From the NCBI RefSeq assembly GCF_000377905.1, contig NZ_KB898873.1, forward strand, positions 372,001 through 436,000: a DNA stretch of 64,000 nucleotides, written 5' to 3'. Under the pieces are notes generated by a model that was not told the origin of the DNA, did not search any database, and was given only the letters and a program-made list of their open reading frames with translations. Shown piece by piece: positions 60,204 to 64,000 of this stretch (position 1 is the stretch's first letter; each line of letters begins with the position of its first letter). The position numbers and the translations under genes are program-made. This stretch comes from Thioalkalivibrio sp. ALMg11 (GTDB lineage: Bacteria > Pseudomonadota > Gammaproteobacteria > Ectothiorhodospirales > Ectothiorhodospiraceae).

Positions 60204-62141
60204 CTACACCCCCCGCGCCTCCAGCCAGGCACGGGCGGCGAGGCGCAGCCTTCGGGTCACGCCCCGCCGCCCGGAGACCTTCAACTCGCGAGCCAGTCGG
60301 GCCCAGTCGATGGGCGCCGCCAGGCTGGCCGCGAGCAGGTGGCCTTCCGGCTCGTCGGGCGGGGACGCCGCCATCTGCCGCAGCAGGGCCGGAAGCGCCC
60401 ACTCCAAGGGCCGCGAGCGGTAGGCAAAGGCCCGGACCTCCTCCAGATCCGCCCCCGGATTGGCCGGCGGCAAGGGGCGATCCGGATCGCCATGCCTGGC
60501 CCCGAGGGTTTCGCCCACCATGGCCGCGGTCGTGGGCGGCAGGAACCGTCGATGCCAGGCCGGCCAGTCGCGCCGGAAGGCCTGCAGTGTCTGCCCCAGT
60601 CGGGGCTGTAGCGAGGGGGCGACCGCATTCAGCACCACTCCGCTGACCCGGCCACTGGCCGCATCCGGCTGGATGCCGACTCGCACCAAACCGTAGCCGG
60701 CCTTCTGCCACAGCCGCAGCAAGCTCGGCTGCAGGCCAAAGCTGGCCCCGGTCAGCGCCACGCCCACGGCACGCGCCCGGTCCGCAACCGCACGCAACAG
60801 GCGGCCGCCCAGCCCCCGTCCCTGCCAGTGCGGGTGCACCGCGATGCGCTGGATGCGCCAGTTCCCCTCCGCCGCCAGATCAAAGTCGCCCTGCGCCGCG
60901 AGGGTACAGGGCAGGAAATGGCCCTGCGGGCGACGATCCCCCGCCCAAACGGCCTCGGCCAGCTCCGGGTCCAGTCCGGCCTCTTCCTGAATCAGGGCCA
61001 CGCCGAACAGCGCGCCGTCGTTCACGCCCTCCAGCCGCAACAGGTGCACGCCGGGGTCGTCCAGCCAACGGGCCAGATCGGAGGGGCGGGTACGGTAGTG
61101 AGCATCCGCCAGCAGGCCCATCACCGCCTCCAGGGTTTGCGGCGTGTCCGCTAGGGCCGCAACCGTACTCCAGCGCAACCGCACGGCCTGGGCGACCGGG
61201 GCCCGACTCTCCGCCTCTAGTAGAAACAGCCGATTCAGCCAGTCCTCGAGCGGATCGCCCGGGGCCCAGCGGACCGGTGTTTCCAGTGTCTGTGTCCGTA
61301 GCCAAAACCCCGCAGCCCCCAGGGCCGGCAAGGCGCGCAGCCGGAAGCCCTGCCCGCTCCCCTCGAAGCCACCGGTCGTGGTCGCCAGGACCAGACGGCG
61401 TGCCAGACCCGCCAACCGCAACAGCCGCTCCACCGGCAGATTTGCGGCCTCATCGACGATCAGGGTATCGAGCGGTTCCGGGGCCTCCAGCAGGACGTCG
61501 GCAGCCCGGTAGCGCCGCTCCGGTTCGTCCGTCCACTGCCGGGCGCGTGCCAGCAACGCGTCCACGGCCCGCGGGCCCGGCGCGGTCAGCGTGATCGTGG
61601 ATTCGCCCCGTTGTAGCGCCGCGCCCAGGAACTCGCCCAGCAGGGTCGACTTGCCACGACCGCGCGGGGCAATCAGCGCCAGACATTCGCCCGAGACGAG
61701 CGCAGCCAGGTGCTCCAGCGCAGTGGTCTGATCCGGCGTCCACTCGAACCGACGCTCCGTCCTCTGCGTGACCTCGGGCAATTGGTGCGCCGCCACCGTC
61801 TGCACCCACGGCTCGGCGAGCGCGCCCTGCCAGCGGCGGGCAAATACCTCGTCTCCGTCGACGCCGTCGAGGATCACCAGGGTGCCACCGCCGAGCAGCA
61901 GGCCCGCAACCGAGACCAGGGCATCCACCGCGAGTGGTTGTTCGGCCTCGAACACCAGGGCCTGCACCTCGTGCCCCAGCCAGTGTCCGGCCTGCGCAGG
62001 CGCCACATGCGGCACCCCGTCGGGTGCCGAGCGGCCCACCCACAGAACCGGTCCCTGCGATGACGCAGCCCGCAACCAGTTCGCAGTCGCCTGACAGGCT
62101 GCGGTATCGGCAGCCAGTCGGTAGAGCGAACGGGCCTGCAT
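60204..62141 (-). CDS. tmcA: tRNA(Met) cytidine acetyltransferase
   Basis: A 645-residue enzyme that makes N4-acetylcytidine at the wobble base of elongator tRNA-Met, using ATP hydrolysis and acetyl-CoA. Domain order: N-terminal DUF1726 region; RecD-like helicase with P-loop APRGRGKSTLLGEFLG near residue 160 and LIVDEAANLPVERLLRL; GNAT domain with HPHWQGRGLGGRLLRAV near 435; C-terminal tRNA-binding tail. Full length, with all motifs. It is convergent with the chemoreceptor gene and divergent from the chemotaxis operon. Confidence 0.95.
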   Translation of the reverse strand: MQARSLYRLAADTAACQATANWLRAASSQGPVLWVGRSAPDGVPHVAPAQAGHWLGHEVQALVFEAEQPLAVDALVSVAGLLLGGGTLVILDGVDGDEVFARRWQGALAEPWVQTVAAHQLPEVTQRTERRFEWTPDQTTALEHLAALVSGECLALIAPRGRGKSTLLGEFLGAALQRGESTITLTAPGPRAVDALLARARQWTDEPERRYRAADVLLEAPEPLDTLIVDEAANLPVERLLRLAGLARRLVLATTTGGFEGSGQGFRLRALPALGAAGFWLRTQTLETPVRWAPGDPLEDWLNRLFLLEAESRAPVAQAVRLRWSTVAALADTPQTLEAVMGLLADAHYRTRPSDLARWLDDPGVHLLRLEGVNDGALFGVALIQEEAGLDPELAEAVWAGDRRPQGHFLPCTLAAQGDFDLAAEGNWRIQRIAVHPHWQGRGLGGRLLRAVADRARAVGVALTGASFGLQPSLLRLWQKAGYGLVRVGIQPDAASGRVSGVVLNAVAPSLQPRLGQTLQAFRRDWPAWHRRFLPPTTAAMVGETLGARHGDPDRPLPPANPGADLEEVRAFAYRSRPLEWALPALLRQMAASPPDEPEGHLLAASLAAPIDWARLARELKVSGRRGVTRRLRLAARAWLEARGV

Positions 62142-62268
62142 GTCAGTGGCTCTCTGAGATCAAATGACACATGGAAAAAATGGGTTTCCGAGGGTAAAAA
62201 TGGCAAGATCCTCGCACTGCCGAGGCGAAAGTCCAGCCCTTTATCGCGTAATCGAGGTGAAGCGCGTC

Positions 62269-62295
62269 TCAAGTTTTTGCGCTTCCAGCCGTACT
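62269..62295 (+). promoter_or_regulatory. Sigma-28 (FliA) promoter of STAS-cheY-cheA operon
   Basis: TCAAGTTT, 11 bases, GCCGTACT. The -35 matches seven of eight bases of TAAAGTTT and the TCAAG form used by Pseudomonas FliA; the -10 keeps the GCCG core. About 75 bases upstream of the first gene start. Confidence 0.65.
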
Positions 62296-62370
62296 AGAGT
62301 CTAGGAAAGGCTGGAATAGGCCTGTACAAAACCTGTACAGTGTGACCGTGTTCATAGAAGGGTACTGCAG

Positions 62371-62685
62371 ATGACCACCATTGCGTTGCCGGAACGCCTG
62401 CGCATCGACACCGCAGCCGAGTGCTGGCAGGAACTGCGCGCGGCACTGGATGCCGGCGAAAACCTCCAGGTGGATGCCGCGGGCGTGACCGATGTGGATG
62501 CCGCCGGCGTGCAGGTCCTGCTGATGGCTCGCCACTCGGCCGCCCGCAATGCGCAAGGTTGTTCGCTGATCGGGACCAGCGCTGTGCTGGCCCAGGCCCT
62601 GCACGCCCTGGGCGTACCCGACGACGGATTCGCGTCGAGCGCCGAACAAAACGACGACAAGGATTCAGGAGACATCAATGGCTAA
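62371..62685 (+). CDS. STAS-domain protein of chemotaxis operon
   Basis: A 104-residue protein with a STAS (anti-sigma-antagonist-like) domain: LRIDTAAECWQELRAALDAGENLQVDAAGVTDVDAAGVQVLLMA. At the position where SpoIIAA-type proteins have a phosphorylatable Ser or Thr this one reads DVDAAG, so classic phosphoregulation looks unlikely. Such STAS genes commonly head chemosensory operons in this class, upstream of cheY and cheA. The last eight bases overlap the cheY start, so it is coupled to cheY. Confidence 0.85.
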   Translation: MTTIALPERLRIDTAAECWQELRAALDAGENLQVDAAGVTDVDAAGVQVLLMARHSAARNAQGCSLIGTSAVLAQALHALGVPDDGFASSAEQNDDKDSGDING

Positions 62686-63040
62686 GGTTCTGGTGGTGGA
62701 CGATTCCGCCTCGATGCGCCAGATGGTTGCATTCACCCTCAAGCAGGCCGGGCACGAGGTCATTGAGGGCCGTGACGGCAAGGATGGCCTGAGCAAGGCC
62801 CAGGGTGCCAAGGCGGATCTGGTGATCACTGACGTGAACATGCCGGCCATGGATGGCCTGCAGCTGACCCGCGAGCTGCGCAAGCTGGGCGACTACAAGT
62901 TCACGCCTATCCTGGTGCTGACCACCGAGGCCGGGCCGGAGAAGAAGCAGGAAGGCAAGGCCGCGGGTGCGACCGGCTGGCTGGTGAAGCCGTTTGACCC
63001 CGATCAGATGATGAACACCGTCAACCGGGTGCTGCGCTAA
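62678..63040 (+). CDS. cheY: CheY-type response regulator
   Basis: A 120-residue single-domain receiver. Acidic pair DD at 8-9, phospho-acceptor Asp52 (LVITDVNMPAMDG), Thr83-region LVLTTEAGPEKK and Lys104 (WLVKPFDPDQM) are all present. The TEAGPEKKQEGKAAGATGWLVKPF stretch is typical of the CheY partner of CheA in F7/F6-like chemosensory operons rather than of the E. coli motor CheY. CAGGAG before the ATG. It lies three bases upstream of cheA. Confidence 0.93.
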   Translation: MAKVLVVDDSASMRQMVAFTLKQAGHEVIEGRDGKDGLSKAQGAKADLVITDVNMPAMDGLQLTRELRKLGDYKFTPILVLTTEAGPEKKQEGKAAGATGWLVKPFDPDQMMNTVNRVLR

Positions 63041-63042
63041 TC

Positions 63043-64000
63043 ATGTCGATCGACATGGCCCAGTTCATCGATGCCTTTCTCGAGGAGAGCTTCGAGGGGC
63101 TGGAGCGCATGGAGACCGAACTCCTGGCGCTGGACGGCGGCGACCCGGAGACGCTGAACACGATCTTCCGCTGCGCCCACTCGATCAAGGGCGGAGCCGG
63201 GACCTTCGGGTTCGGCGCGATCTCCGGGTTCACCCATGGTGTAGAGACCCTGCTGGACCGCATGCGGAACGGCGAGCAGGAGGCGGCCCCGGAAACCGTG
63301 AACCTCCTCCTGCGCGCAGTGGATACGCTGCGAGCGCAGTTGCATGCCGCCCGCGATGGCGGCGAGGCAGACGCCGCCGAAGTCGCCGAGGTCCGGACCC
63401 TGATCGAGGCCCACCTGGGGGATGCAGCGCCCGCCAGCGAGGCCGGGACCCCGCCCGCAGTCGATGGCGACGACGGTATCGACACCTCCAGCGGCGCGCA
63501 CGACGGTGGCCCGCGCGGCTGGCGGATCCACTTCCAGCCCTACGCGGACCTGATGCGCACCGGCAACGACCCCCTGCGGATGTTCGAGGTGCTGGAGGAA
63601 CTCGGCACGCTCAGCGTGCACTGCGAGACCGATCGCCTGCCGGACAACGCGGATGCCTTCGATCCGGAGGACTGCCACCTCGCCTGGACCCTGGAGCTGG
63701 AAGGCGATGCCACCCGCGATCAGGTCCAGGAGGTCTTCGAATGGGTCGAGGACGAGTGCGATCTCCTGATCGAACCCCTCGACGCGGACAGCGAGCCGAC
63801 CACTGAAGCGCCCCCACTGACACCGGAACCGGCAGAAATGGGCGCGACCACCCCCCGTCCGCCGGAGGCCTCCGCTGCACGCGGCGGCAGCGGTAACCGT
63901 GGGGCGGAATCCAGCTCCATGCGGGTGAACGCCGGCAAGATCGACGCCCTGATCGACATGGTGGGCGAACTGGTGATCACCCAGTCGATGTTGACCGACA
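63043..64000 (+). CDS. cheA: Chemotaxis histidine kinase CheA, 3' truncated by window
   Basis: The first 319 residues of CheA. The P1 phosphotransfer domain shows IFRCAHSIKGGAGTFGFGAI with phospho-His46. A region around 165-245 (WRIHFQPYADLMRTGNDPLRMF... HLAWTLELEGDATRDQVQEVFEWVEDEC) is a P2-like or DUF-type module common in this CheA subclass. A Pro/Glu/Thr-rich linker leads to the dimerisation domain start (SSSMRVNAGKIDALIDMVGELVITQS), where the window ends. Kinase and CheW-like domains lie beyond. Same operon as STAS and cheY. Confidence 0.95.
   Translation, partial: MSIDMAQFIDAFLEESFEGLERMETELLALDGGDPETLNTIFRCAHSIKGGAGTFGFGAISGFTHGVETLLDRMRNGEQEAAPETVNLLLRAVDTLRAQLHAARDGGEADAAEVAEVRTLIEAHLGDAAPASEAGTPPAVDGDDGIDTSSGAHDGGPRGWRIHFQPYADLMRTGNDPLRMFEVLEELGTLSVHCETDRLPDNADAFDPEDCHLAWTLELEGDATRDQVQEVFEWVEDECDLLIEPLDADSEPTTEAPPLTPEPAEMGATTPRPPEASAARGGSGNRGAESSSMRVNAGKIDALIDMVGELVITQSMLTD

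Overview
This window is chromosomal DNA from a GC-rich gammaproteobacterium. The best guess is a halophilic or haloalkaliphilic Ectothiorhodospiraceae-type organism such as Thioalkalivibrio. That guess rests on the two-gene glycine-betaine synthesis operon (glycine/sarcosine and sarcosine/dimethylglycine methyltransferases) set among typical gammaproteobacterial housekeeping genes (YggT, NudE, YrfG, TmcA, Uup). Species is inference. Genes are dense and mostly ordinary. There are no rRNA or tRNA genes, CRISPR arrays, prophage genes or transposase genes that I can see.

Layout. 1-9109: end of a TraB-family membrane protein, a quinone-oxidoreductase-like dehydrogenase, two tandem Slp lipoproteins, an HDOD protein, a secreted dienelactone hydrolase, an odd receiver/coiled-coil/membrane-anchored protein, a GNAT-nitrilase fusion, a small membrane protein and a PH-domain protein. 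9267-15649: metH, bpt and the betaine operon, linked by the methyl/SAM economy. 16142-24485: purH-purD, glycogen phosphorylase, cysQ, nudE, an exported protein and yrfG. 24478-31048: a divergent QueC homologue with a small partner, TerB-like protein, TauE/SafE-like protein, DUF4426, YggT, and a ppsA-ppsR operon. 31173-34281: a three-gene cassette (retropepsin-like protease, inactive transglutaminase with seven membrane helices, ATP-grasp ligase). 34331-39578: a zinc-uptake region (zur, outer-membrane porin, znuA, znuC, znuB) with two Zur-box-like sites before the porin. 39652-43296: a divergent lysine deacetylase/acetyltransferase pair. 43424-53637: WYL regulator, HIRAN protein, aldehyde dehydrogenase, NDUFA9-like protein, cca, pcm, tolC, and a tightly coupled run ending in metA. 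53808-64000: MFS transporter, uup, a chemoreceptor, tmcA, and a STAS-cheY-cheA operon cut by the window end.

The least ordinary DNA is non-coding. There are at least five families of inverted-repeat elements: 890-1076; 34863-35150, with two short palindromes sharing its ends at 31065-31095 and 46337-46360; a REPIN-like pair at 48655-48812; a 125-bp palindrome at 53655-53779; and a 753-bp composite at 55199-55951. In the last one, the two inverted ends keep the same folded architecture while stem sequences differ with compensating changes on both arms. I consider that the most interesting unexplained signal here. The 34863-35150 element also sits exactly at the 5' end of a DNA glycosylase gene and appears to supply its start codon. 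Two sigma-28-type promoters, before the chemoreceptor and before the STAS-cheY-cheA operon, suggest a shared motility regulon.
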